Of a stretch of 64,000 nucleotides of DNA, positions 1-9,769 are shown piece by piece. Origin of the DNA: Anadara kagoshimensis (lineage: Eukaryota; Mollusca; Bivalvia; Arcoida; Arcidae); the NCBI GenBank assembly GCA_021292105.1, contig CM037863.1, forward strand, positions 9,426,085 through 9,490,084, written 5' to 3'. Position 1 is the stretch's first letter; every line of letters starts with the position of its first letter. Both the position numbers and the translations under genes were made by a program. The notes below the pieces were generated by a model. It saw nothing but the letters and a program-made list of their open reading frames with translations, made no database searches and was not told the DNA's origin.

Positions 1-46
1 GGGTTTTGATGACCTTACATTTACAATTTAAAGAGTATTTTAAACA

Positions 47-1195
47 AGAGTCCCATGGGCCTTAACGCTCACCTGATGAAGAGTACATATCTTATGCAGA
101 GGTTCAATGGCCAATGACATTAATAAAAGAGAATATCAAAATTTTCAGCAGTAAGGGCCAATAATATGCAAGTATTTTTGCAAATTATTTATAATATTAT
201 TATATAAGTATGCTATATATAACATATTTAAAGTCTAGCTACAATATATTATTTATAAACAGCTAAAACATCTGTATATTAATATGTGCATTAGGCCAAT
301 ACCTACAATATTCCAATATACATGCCTATACAAAGAGTTTATAGTTTTTGAGATAATTAACCATTTAAGTATTCGTTTGCATCTATGACCTTGACCTTTG
401 AACCTATGACCTTCATTCATATATCAAAATGATCGATAGGCCAATACCTACAATATTCTAATATACATGCCTATACAAAAAGTTTATAGTTTCTGAGATA
501 ATTAACCATTTAAGTATTAGTTTGCATCTATGACCTTGACCTTTGAACCTATGAACTTCATTCATATATCAAAATGATCGTTGTGCAAATGCCTACAATA
601 TTCTAATATACATGCCTATACAAAATGTTTATAGTTTTTGAGATAATTAACCATTTAAATATTCGTTCGCAGCTATGACCTTGACCTTTGAACCTATGAC
701 CTTCATTCATATATCAAAATGATCGTTAGGCCAATACATAAATATTCCAATATACATGCCTATACAAAAAGTTAATAGTTTTCAAGATATATTGACAAAT
801 ACATAATTTTTAGCAATTTCCCCACTCAGCACCTTACCATTTCCCCATTTTGAGCCCCATGGCTACCATTTGTGCAAATCTGAAACTAGATGACCTAAGG
901 ATGTTATATATGAAATAAATAAGGTATATGTCTTGTAGATTCAGAGGAGAAGATTTTTAAAGTTTTTCACTATTTCCCCCCTTATGGGGCCCCAAGGGGA
1001 CATAACTCCTTCATTTGTGCAAATCTGAGAGGGCTTCACCCAGGCATGATGGTTACCAAGTTTCATTAAATTTGGCCCAGTGGTTTTGGAGGAGAAGATT
1101 AAAATGTAAAAAGTTTACGCACGACGGACGACGGACGACGGACGAAGATGGATAGCAATAGCTCATCTGAGCTTTCAGCTCAGGTGAGCTAAAAA
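47..1195 (+). mobile_element. Putative Helitron-like non-autonomous element with tandem core
   Basis: The left edge holds TCCCATGGGCC and then gctcacctga; the right edge holds the inverse tcaggtgagc inside a GC-richer hairpin (about 1162-1191) that ends in CTAA. In between are a 145-bp tandem core (291-790), a conserved arm and a short ACGG-type microsatellite (about 1121-1144). Left arm, tandem core, microsatellite and terminal hairpin is the layout known for bivalve Helitron-derived elements (Pearl/HINE type). The TC start, 3' hairpin and CTRR-like end fit Helitrons, but there is no clean A/T insertion site. It could instead be a MITE with 10-bp inverted ends. No protein is encoded. Confidence 0.5.
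291..790. repeat. 145-bp tandem repeat, about 3.4 copies
   Basis: The phrase aggccaatacctacaata recurs at about 293, 438, 583 and 728, giving a 145-bp period. Each unit carries 'tgaccttgacctttgaacc' and ends near atcaaaatgatcg. Copies differ by scattered substitutions. The array is the core of the surrounding element. Confidence 0.85.
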
Positions 1196-1263
1196 ATCAA
1201 AGGGTATTTACACAGATACTCCTCTTATGTGGAATCCATTCATTTCCAAATGTAGAAAATCTA

Positions 1264-1370
1264 TTGTATCCGGCCTCACTTCCCTGGTGGAAGTCCATGG
1301 GTTTAAAATTTAAAGATTGTCAAAGTGTTTACTTTGTTTATTGTGGTTTCAACATGGATTGGAATGTTTC
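1264..1370 (+). repeat. DR1 dispersed repeat, partial copy (plus sense)
   Basis: Matches the 3' half of the DR1 family: ggcctcacttccctggtgga, then a diverged tactttg...gtggtttcaacatggattgg. The open frame across it is not a gene. Confidence 0.6.
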
Positions 1371-1589
1371 TGTACAACTTTTGGACATCAAACCTTTGTT
1401 TTTGATTCATCATTCAATTTTTAGACAATTACCACTACTTCTAGATTTTGACAAGGACACCTATTTAAGAAGAAAAATTTCCGTATTTCGTTACCAGGTT
1501 AACTTTAGACTATTGTATGTTATGTTGTTACCGTTAAACTTACCATCTTTTATGTCAGCTTTAATTAAAACTGAAACATAGACATACTT

Positions 1590-2822
1590 GTTCACGTCCA
1601 AATCAAAATCCCAAAGCAAAGCAAAACCAAATATACCAATCCATGTCCAAACCACAATTCCGAAGCAAAGTAAAAACAAACATACCAAACCATGTCCAAA
1701 CCCCAATACCAAAGCAAAGTAAAATTAAACACACTAATCCATGTCCAAACTAAATCCCAAATCAAATCAAAAACAAACATACCAATTGATGTCAAAACCA
1801 CAATCCAAAGCAAAGTAAAAAACAACATACCAATCCATGTCCAAACCACAATCCAACAGCAAAGCAAAACAAACACACTAATCCATGTCCAAACTACAAT
1901 CCTCAAAGCAAAGGAAATTAAACACACTAATCCATGTCCAAACTAAATCCCAAATCAAATCAAAAACAAACATACCAATCGATGTCAAAACCACAATCCC
2001 AAAGCAAAGTAAAAACCAACATACCAATCCATGTCCAAACCACAATCCAACAGCAAAGCAAAACAAACACACTAATCCATGCCCAAACTACAATCCTCAA
2101 AGCAAAGTATATACCAGCATAGCAATCCATGTCCAAACCACAATCCCGAAGCAAAGTAAAACACACATACTAATCCATGTCCAAACCATAATCCCGAAGC
2201 AAAGTAAAACCAACATACTAATCCACTTCCGAACTACATTCCCAAAGCAAAGTAAAAACAAACATACCAATCCGTGTCCAAACTACAATTCTCAAAGCAA
2301 AGTAAAAACAAACACACTAATCCATGTCCAAACTACAATCCTCAAAGCAAAGTAAAATTAAACACACTAATCCATGTCCAAACTAAATCCCAAATCAAAT
2401 CAAAAACAAACATACCAATCGATGTCAAAACCACAATCCCAAAGCAAAGTAAAAACCAACATACCAATCCATGTCCAAAGCACAATCCAACAGCAAAGCA
2501 AAACAAACACACTAATCCATGCCCAAACTACAATCCTCAAAGCAAAGTATATACCAGCATAGCAATCCATGTCCAAACCACAATCCCGAAGCAAAGTAAA
2601 ACACACATACTAATCCATGTCCAAACCATAATCCCGAAGCAAAGTAAAAACCAACATACTAATCCACTTCCGAACTACATTTCCAAAGCAAAGTAAAAAC
2701 AAACATACCAATCCGTGTCCAAACTACAATTCTCAAAGCAAAGTAAAAACAAACATACCAATCCATGTCCAAACCTCATTCCCAAAGCAAAGTAAAAACA
2801 CACATACCAATCCATGTTTAAA
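1590..2822 (-). repeat. ~49-bp satellite array derived from the DR1 tail, with 440-bp higher-order period
   Basis: About 25 copies of a 48-50 bp unit containing accaatccatgtccaaac and aaagcaaagtaaaaac. The unit equals the last ~49 bp of the dispersed DR1 element read on the minus strand, so the array is an amplified DR1 tail. A higher-order period is visible: 1925-2364 and 2365-2804 are near-identical 440-bp blocks of nine units, sharing variants such as tcgatgtcaaaaccac and gtatataccagcatagc. The open frames across it on both strands are a by-product of a repeat length near a multiple of three. Confidence 0.9.
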
Positions 2823-2824
2823 CC

Positions 2825-3058
2825 TCATATTCCGACAAAGACCTGGCATGCTTGAATTACACGCAAAAAGAAAGAAAACTCGACCTGAATTGCGCCGTCT
2901 AATGACGTCATTGACACAAGAACGTCATTAGTTGCCGTGACGCTGCTTTGGTACCGTGATGGCGTGGCCGGCGATCCGTTAATTGTTTGTGCAGTAGGAA
3001 GTTCTGGAACCCCTACATTGTTTTCGGTATGCATAAACACACTATTACCTGTAAACAC
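2825..3058 (-). other. Non-repeat, GC-richer segment; possible orphan exon (minus)
   Basis: This stretch is not repeat-like and is richer in G, C and CpG than its flanks. On the minus strand a possible acceptor (gtttacag, about 3050) leads into a frame of roughly 70 codons that starts near GNSVFMHTENN and ends at 2825. It lies 3' of TRIM-like gene 1 on the same strand. I do not recognise the protein, and an overlapping plus-strand frame (2937-3209) is equally open. It may be an exon or old non-coding DNA. Confidence 0.2.
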
Positions 3059-3257
3059 TTTCTACGGATATGGCAAGTACTTCCTCCGACAAACAGATTA
3101 CATGCCGGGTAACGGTTGTTACCATGATGGTACAACAATAACGCAAGACCATCTGAGTAAAATAACAAATTTGTTCACAAAAAATGTGAAAATAAAGTCA
3201 TTTATATAACCACGTACGGGTTATAAAGTAGGTTACAACAGAAATAGATTTACGTGG

Positions 3258-3258
<1 letters not shown>

Positions 3259-3312
<54 letters not shown>

Positions 3313-3313
3313 A
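3259..3313. repeat. (TA)n microsatellite
   Basis: An almost pure TA dinucleotide run of about 50 bp with one TG interruption, in the region 3' of TRIM-like gene 1. Confidence 0.95.
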
Positions 3314-3511
3314 ACCCTTTTTAATGCAAATGATACATAATTACATGTAATATGTAGCTTGATAATAGAAAAATATAAAATTGTATACAATCTTGAAATC
3401 ATGATGCTTTTTTCACTACGCTTCCATCAAGTGTTTCCAGCACAACTGTAAAAATGGTATTTTGATCTCTCAAACTATTTCTCGGCTTAAAGGTCAGCAC
3501 AATATGGCGGT

Positions 3512-3517
3512 TTTATT
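3512..3517 (-). promoter_or_regulatory. Candidate poly(A) signal of TRIM-like gene 1
   Basis: AATAAA on the minus strand, 12 nt after the stop codon. It would give an extremely short 3' UTR; a more distal signal cannot be excluded. Confidence 0.4.
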
Positions 3518-3529
3518 CGGGTTATCGAT

Positions 3530-5653
3530 CTACGAAAGTTCGACGATAGATACGGCATCATTATCTCGAACATTCTTGTTGCCTTCAGATTTTTGTTGGT
3601 GACAAACATAGAAGCGACCTGAAGTGTCCAAAACATCGAGAGCCGAAGGGATAAAAGGAAGTGGGAATTTTTGTACTTTTTCCAGTGTTTGTGTATATCT
3701 TCCAAGTGTTTTCGTTTCGTCGTCGGTAACATAAATACAACCATCCACCCCCTGCGTTATTCCTGACAAACATGCATGTTCACTGTTCCGATAAAGTTCT
3801 GTTCCATCCATCGCGACACAAACTAAGTGACTTTCAGCTGTGTAGTATATCCGTTCTAAATCGGGTGCAACACAAAGGTATCCGTTTGAATATCGAAGTT
3901 TTGGTATGGTAGTAGATGATTCGGAGTCGATATCAAAAATTTCTATACAACGCGTGCAAGAAGTAAATAACTTTCTTTCTGCGACATAAAGTCCGTAACA
4001 CTTATCTTGCGTCTGCAGCCATTCCTTCTTGGACATATTTCTAAGATTTAACTTAAAAATTTCGCATTTTTGGGGTACTGATATTGCGATACTAGTGTCA
4101 TCCAAAATGGCGAGATCAAAGGGTTTGAAAAACGATTCGCCATGTACCCCTAGGTCCATGCACTTTAAAAACACCCCCTCCGCATCGTATATATAAAGAT
4201 TACTATTGAAATTGTTGATTAACTTAATACTTCCGGATGGGTGAATGGCGATTCCTTTTACGAATATTCTTCCCTTTTTATGGGCAAATTTGCAACCCCT
4301 TTTCGCCGAGGACTTATGTTTCGAGTCTGCATCATCCAAATCGTCTGCTCCAGGAATCAGGGGAATGTCCTGTATTTTTTCCAATCGCTTCTTTGTTGGA
4401 ATATCCGACACGCGTTTCTTTTTAGCAACTTTTACCGATCCAAGTTTTTGGTATCCGGTTTTTATTTCTTCAATTGGAATGTTGTATTTAATTTTATATT
4501 CAACAATAGGCTCTTTTTTCTTGTACTCTTTCAGTAATTCCACTTGTTTGTTGAAAAATGTATTAATCTTATCAAGTTGCTGCATTACTTTGACGCTTGA
4601 CTGAATTTTACTACACGCATGAATTATTGCCTTGCAATGCTTGGCCTGTTTTAAAGCGTTATCCATGTCTTTTATCTGTTGTTCGAGGTCAGAAATGGTC
4701 TGGGTATGCAGAGTAGAATTTTGTAGCATCATGTTTTGTATCAAGCTATTAAAGTGCTCTATAACAGACGTTCCAAACTGTGTTATTTCACTTTCAACTG
4801 TAGCATGCTGGGCTGTTAAATTCGCGATGTTCTCTATTTTGTCCTGTTTTAGTTTTTGGTATCGTAAAATCAAAGCATCAGCATCCGTAGAAAGGTCAGA
4901 AATCATATCAGATCCATCGGCATTCTGGGCTGCCACACTGATCTGCCTGATATTGTGGCACTTGTTATGGTTTGATTCGAGACAGTGATTGCAACACGGA
5001 TAATGGTGATCAAAGCAAAAGAATTCTACTCTTGAACCATCATGATCTTCACATAATATATCTAATCCAACAACAGGTGCTTGTCCAGTCGCCCCAGACT
5101 CGTCTAATGGAATGACATTATGGTTTTCTAAAGTAGGGAATCGATTGTGGTAATGTTCACACATATTGCATAAGGCTATTTGGCAATCGAAACACCAAAC
5201 TTTCGTTCGGATCTTGTCATCGGATTTTATGCACAAGTCACAATATGGATGAGGTTTGTTGAATTGCTCTTCTTGGATCATCATAAGCAAGACATTATTG
5301 AACGGTAATTCTTGAATAAACTCTAGTAAGGTCAACTCGGGGTCAATAGAAATAGGCGTGTTGCACACGGGGCAGCAATAGGTCATTGGGGGTTTATTCG
5401 TTTCGTGATGCTGACTATCACCATCTTTAGTTTGTTGAGTTGGCTGGCATTTCCGAGATATTGGCATCTTGCTTTTGACTTGGTGGTTTTCATTCAAATT
5501 GTTTTCTGAAGATGGCATTAAAACATAATCCTTAAGACAATCGCAGCAAAACGAATGTAGACAAGGAAGCTGTTTGGGGTCTTTATACACATGATTACAA
5601 AGTGTACATAGCAGGAAATCATCTCCTTTGAATGCCCCCTTAGCTTCAGCCAT
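3530..5653 (-). CDS. TRIM-like protein 1 (RING, two B-boxes, coiled coil, NHL-like propeller)
   Basis: 707-aa probable E3 ubiquitin ligase of the TRIM family, coded in one exon. RING ligands are C16, C19, C31, H33, C36, C39, then C94 and C97 after an unusually long ~50-residue polar insert. B-box 1 spans about 138-178 (C138, C141, C154, C157, C162, C165), B-box 2 about 201-233, and a coiled coil about 245-420. The C-terminal ~210 residues have NHL-like blades such as GITQGVDGCIYVTDDE. I chose the ATG at 5653 and not the frame-extending ATG at 5779: a good 3' splice site (tctatttttgtag, ending 5676) lies between them, 22 nt before the ATG, and TRIM-like gene 3 has the same MAEA start behind a similar acceptor. 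RING plus B-boxes define the class; substrate and pathway are unknown. Confidence 0.9.
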   Translation of the reverse strand: MAEAKGAFKGDDFLLCTLCNHVYKDPKQLPCLHSFCCDCLKDYVLMPSSENNLNENHQVKSKMPISRKCQPTQQTKDGDSQHHETNKPPMTYCCPVCNTPISIDPELTLLEFIQELPFNNVLLMMIQEEQFNKPHPYCDLCIKSDDKIRTKVWCFDCQIALCNMCEHYHNRFPTLENHNVIPLDESGATGQAPVVGLDILCEDHDGSRVEFFCFDHHYPCCNHCLESNHNKCHNIRQISVAAQNADGSDMISDLSTDADALILRYQKLKQDKIENIANLTAQHATVESEITQFGTSVIEHFNSLIQNMMLQNSTLHTQTISDLEQQIKDMDNALKQAKHCKAIIHACSKIQSSVKVMQQLDKINTFFNKQVELLKEYKKKEPIVEYKIKYNIPIEEIKTGYQKLGSVKVAKKKRVSDIPTKKRLEKIQDIPLIPGADDLDDADSKHKSSAKRGCKFAHKKGRIFVKGIAIHPSGSIKLINNFNSNLYIYDAEGVFLKCMDLGVHGESFFKPFDLAILDDTSIAISVPQKCEIFKLNLRNMSKKEWLQTQDKCYGLYVAERKLFTSCTRCIEIFDIDSESSTTIPKLRYSNGYLCVAPDLERIYYTAESHLVCVAMDGTELYRNSEHACLSGITQGVDGCIYVTDDETKTLGRYTQTLEKVQKFPLPFIPSALDVLDTSGRFYVCHQQKSEGNKNVRDNDAVSIVELS

Positions 5654-5675
5654 TTTTATCCAATAATCTTCTTTG

Positions 5676-5695
5676 CTACAAAAATAGATTAAAAC
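5676..5695 (-). promoter_or_regulatory. 3' splice site before TRIM-like gene 1 ATG
   Basis: A T-rich tract followed by TAG on the minus strand implies an intron in the 5' UTR. The upstream non-coding exon was not located. Confidence 0.6.
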
Positions 5696-5964
5696 AGTTA
5701 GAACATATTTAAAAGCTGCCGCCATATCCTCAAAACCCTCAAGAACTAAGATATACCATTTCATACAAAATATTTCCATAACTAAATTCTGTTAAATATA
5801 TTTTGGTCAATTGGATATCTTTGCAACCCCTTGAAAAGATTATTGTTTAACAATGTTGATCCAAGCTCTACCTATTTGAAATTTTATTCGTCTAGTGCTG
5901 CAAAATAAAAACAGGCTTAGTATGAATTCAATCACTTTGAAACAACTATACCAAAGCAAAAAAT

Positions 5965-6205
5965 AACTAGAACTGTCTCTTGAGAGCCAAATACCACCGC
6001 CCCCAACATGAAATTTTTTCCAGCGACCTTGACCTTTATGTTATGACCTTGGATCAAAGTCATGACACACCTTTGTACCATGAAGATTATTCAAGTGAAG
6101 TTTTATGACAGTCGTTCAAAGCAGCTAAGAGATATGGCCGGGACATGATTTTACACGGACAGACAAACATGGTGATTCCTATATACCCTGTCAAACTTGT
6201 TTGCT
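5965..6205 (-). repeat. DR3 dispersed repeat (minus copy)
   Basis: Shares ordered blocks with copies at 10.25 and 11.65 kb: ctgtctcttgagagccaa, ccttgacctttatg, tttatgacagtcgttcaaa, and tgattttacacgg near the outer end. About 230-240 bp, no coding capacity. Confidence 0.8.
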
Positions 6206-6317
6206 TGGGTATAATTAATGTTAACAGTGTAATTGGGATTAGCAAGATTTTAATAACATGGCTACACAATGAAAGGGGCCTTGACCGTGCAATAATTACT
6301 CAAGCTGTGTTTATTTT

Positions 6318-6380
6318 TGCAGCACTAGACGGCCGTTTGGGAATAAAATTGCAAATAAGTAGTGCTAGGATGCTGAAATG
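6318..6380 (+). repeat. DR5 short dispersed repeat
   Basis: About 65 bp containing gcagcactagacggccgttt and ataagtagtgctaggatg. Related copies lie at 16.57 and 24.07 kb (same sense) and at 27.25 and 29.35 kb (inverted). Confidence 0.6.
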
Positions 6381-6487
6381 AGAAAAATAGAATTACAAAA
6401 ATATATTTAACCACATTTACCTAATGCAATACTAAGAACGATTAAAAAAGAAATATACATGTGCTTGTCAACTTGTTTAGCCGATAA

Positions 6488-6742
6488 GTTTGATGTCTCT
6501 GTGTCCAGGATTGTCCTGGATATATTTGACATCTCATAGTCCAATGTTCCTTTCATTCACTTTTGATTACACACGTGACCGGTGTGGCAAGCTAAACAGG
6601 AGGAGGTTACCCTTCAAGAGCATCGGGCTTCACGTCCCTGGTGAAAGTTCATGTGTCTTACCTAACTTGTCAGTTTCAAAGTTTTTACTTTGCATCTGGA
6701 TTGTGATTCGGACATGGATTAGTACGTTTGTTTTTGATATAT
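6488..6742 (+). repeat. DR1 dispersed repeat, near full-length (plus)
   Basis: This ~255-bp copy can serve as a reference for the family. It runs from tgatgtctctgtgtccagg through acacgtgaccggtgtggc, gctaaacaggagg, cacgtccctggtgaaagttc and gttttactttgc to gacatggattagtacgtttg. The block near gctagctaaacaggagg and the block near gaagttcacgtg sit where pol III A and B boxes would in a SINE, but the match is weak. Confidence 0.85.
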
Positions 6743-7233
6743 TTAAACAAATCCACCAAATGCAATAATTTGAACCATTAAACAAAGAAAAAAAACATGT
6801 GCCTGTCAACTTCTTTAGTTGACCAATTTGGAAAATAAATTTATATAGGAGGTGAATCTATAAAGCACCTACCACTATGCAAACTTTGATAGGTTTAGTT
6901 TTAATTCAGGGGAATTGCATTGCAGATTACACAAAATATGTACCATTCATAGCAAATATTGCTGAAAAATGGCAAAACTAATAAATAAATAAATGAATGA
7001 ATAAATAAATAAATAAACTGTAAAAATTCACGAAAAAGAGACGAAAATTGCATGAAATAGGAGGTACACATCATTGTTTTGCCGGAAAACTTCAGCCCTA
7101 ATACATTTGGAATTACAGATTTACACAAAGTGTGTACTGTAGTAGACAGGAACAGACGAACGAATCGACAAGTCGAGCATCTACTAGCCTCGCTTTCACC
7201 GTGAATATTGAAAACTACGGCCTTAATACAGTT
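6743..7233. other. Intergenic; AAAT microsatellite, otherwise unassigned
   Basis: AT-rich DNA with a degenerate AAAT/AATG microsatellite at 6974-7017. A phrase gaacagacgaacgaatcgac near 7150 recurs near 7527, on the other side of the MITE-D insertion. No gene seen. Confidence 0.6.
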
Positions 7234-7469
7234 CAGGGGTTCAAAATTCCCAGGGTCCGAGGTCCGGGACCTATTGATTTTACCTTGGGACCTTTGATAT
7301 TAAAATTGTAAAAAGTTCGATGGACCTGCCATTTTTACCAGAATAATTCTACTTTTTCAATATAATTACATAATTGCACATGGATCTTTCAATGCTGATA
7401 TTGGACTTGCTTAAAATAAAGGCAAAAGGTCCTGGACCTTCCATTACAAAACATAATTTTGAATCCCTG
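7234..7469. mobile_element. MITE-D: 236-bp element with 15-bp inverted ends and 5-bp duplication
   Basis: The left end caggggttcaaaatt and the right end aattttgaatccctg are inverted copies (14 of 15 match). The element is flanked on both sides by the 5-bp direct repeat CAGTT (7229-7233 and 7470-7474). This is the signature of a non-autonomous DNA transposon insertion. No transposase frame; superfamily not assigned. Confidence 0.75.
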
Positions 7470-7760
7470 CAGTTGGATTTACAGAGTACACAAAGTACAT
7501 ACCTTGGCTTTGACAGACCGATGGACGAACAGACGAACGAATCGACACGAGTCGAGTGGCTACAAGACCTGCTTACACCGTTGGTGACGCATATTACTTA
7601 CTCCGAGTAAAAATGTAGATATTTGTATCAGAACAAAATATTTCGATATTTAACGGTAAAATCATTTTTGTGAAATTAAAACTGTCAATATAAGCATAGT
7701 ACTTATCAGTGACATAGAATAGATTATGGCTACATGTCGCTGGTATTTATGCTAGCATAA

Positions 7761-7990
7761 CAGTACAGATCTGTCGAAAGTTTAACAAAAATAAGATAAC
7801 AGATTAGCATCATATTCAAAGTTCATCTCGCTTCCTCTTTCATTTATATATCTTGACAGATTTTTGGTAGCTGCTATCTGTCTCTAGGCAGCTTTTGGAC
7901 CACGAGCTATCAACATCTTTTACACTTGTCAGCCAAGTTTCGTCTTTTTTCGTTATCTCAGTGTTAAACTTTCGACAAGTTTTCACTGCA
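7761..7990. mobile_element. MITE-A copy 1, ~230 bp
   Basis: The ends are inverted copies built on ctgtcgaaagtttaac (left) and gttaaactttcgacaag (right). The interior carries inverted gcagc motifs. Two further copies are at 14.87 and 40.38 kb. Confidence 0.7.
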
Positions 7991-9039
7991 TGGGTAATAC
8001 TCTCACACTCATAAATCATCTTTATCCAGACAGGAATATTGGTAATTTTATACATGTACTACAAATACTTCCAAAACTTCAGAGTTTTAAAATCAAATTC
8101 TGGAATGTGAATTATCGCTGAGGACTTTTGTTTGTTACCCAGGGAGGGAATTGATTTTTAAATCCCCTTCCCGGTTTTAACGCAATGGTGTGTTAAACCA
8201 AAGTTAAACATAAAATATCCATAAAGTTTAAATATAGATCTATAAAAGAAAGAAAATCAATTTTCATGTAATTTAAATCCCTATATTTAACGTACAGTTT
8301 ATAATACGTTTTTTTTCGACTAATCAGGGAGTCCACTAAACCGACAACAAATTCGAGACAAAAATTGGGGGTTATCATGACTGTGTTACTATATGCAGAA
8401 CCTGGATAAAAACACGTGGGGGATTTCAGCTGATTAATTCCTTTAGCTACGATGGCGAGCTGTGTAGAAAGTGAAAGTAAGCAAGATGTGATATACCTTC
8501 AGTAACAACTCGTGCAGCATGACTTTTATCTTGACTTGGAAGTAACCCAACCAACATAATTTTAAAATAGAAAAACGAGATGTGATCTGTTCCGGAAAAT
8601 TAGGTTGTCACTCGACTGACCCACGTCCTCTGCGTTTTTATTTATTTATTCATTTATTTATTTATTTATTTATTTATTTGTTTATAGTTTCTGGTATTTA
8701 TTTTGCATTACTATCCAAGCGGCATACATAAAATAGTAGTTAACATGATTGTGCATGTTCTGTATAGTCGATAGCATTTTAATCAAATTGTGCATAGTTT
8801 ACAGTTCCCAGTTTCACAATCATTTTCCAAAAGTTAAATTTATCAAATTTTAACACTGTTTTTATTTAAACAACAAATAAACATTTAGTGACAAAACTTA
8901 ATTCTGATTTTAAATCTATAAACTTTACTTGAAATTATCTTCAAAATGACTCCTTAAATTTTAGAATATCTTGAAAAATTACAAAATTAATAAGATTTGA
9001 AATTGTGTCAGATAATTGTAGTTAAAAAAAAATATTTCA
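7991..9039. other. Intergenic, no gene assigned
   Basis: AT-rich, with a TTTA microsatellite at 8636-8682. A short ATG-led frame at 8451 (MASCVESES) runs into a donor-like gtaag at 8476, but nothing connects it to the cadherin exons downstream. Confidence 0.5.
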
Positions 9040-9769
9040 TACTTTTACTTGGGACTTCAATGATTTGGTAGGAACAATTTCACACATTATACAGTTGTTA
9101 AAACATCGAAATACAGTTGTTACTGGATTTTCGGGTCCGCGATGATGGTGATGGAAGTAACTAGATCTCTTGCATTTCGGTTGGTAATGTAACGTTTGAT
9201 GCGTATTTTGAGGCGGTTGCGGTAAGTTTCTTACGGTGGGGAAACCGGAGTACCTAGACCGCTGTGCCACATGAACTTTTATATCTTGTTTTTCAGATGG
9301 TTATCTCATACTCGATATGTCTTTGATAGAGTTACACATAATAACATCAGCATACGGGCGTCACTGGTTTCTTTTAAACAACCGCGGTTAGTTCCGGGTG
9401 GTGAGGGAAAACTGGGATACTCTGATCAATGTGGCGCATTGTAATATTTATATCTTGTATTTCAGATGGTAATGCTTGGTACGTTTTTGTAGGTACAGCT
9501 GAGATACATTATAACATCGGTATTCTGTTTACAGGCTAAATAGTTGTTAATGGTGAAGGAAATCGGAGTTCCATGACCACTATAACACATTATAACTCTC
9601 ACATCTTGTATTTCAGCTGGTAATGGTATACTAGGGACGTCTTTGGTAGGAACAGCTGTGACACATTACAACATCAGTACAGAGGCATTATAGTACCGAA
9701 TACTAAGGGAAACCCGGAGTTCCCTGGTCGTTATAGCACACTGTATAACTCTTATATCTTGTATTTCAG
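9040..9769 (+). repeat. Decayed tandem array of a cadherin splice acceptor and exon start
   Basis: The phrase cttgtatttcag followed by a tggtaatg-like exon start recurs with acceptor ends at 9296, 9465, 9616 and 9769 (spacing 169, 151 and 153 bp). Two more degraded units lie near 9050 and 9181. Each unit keeps the intron end and up to ~60 nt of the exon (cgtctttggtaggaacagct, acacattataac), then diverges into stop codons and a gaaaccggag-type phrase. Only the last unit leads into an intact exon. This is a partial-exon tandem duplication, now mostly decayed. Confidence 0.75.

Noticed and set aside
1592-2696. Several overlapping open frames of 62-156 codons rich in Lys, Thr, Asn and Gln
   Set aside because: They are translations of the ~49-bp satellite, repeat with its period and exist on both strands; no gene.
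5654-5779. N-terminal extension of TRIM-like protein 1 from the ATG at 5779
   Set aside because: A good splice acceptor lies inside it, and the paralogue starts at the equivalent of 5653.
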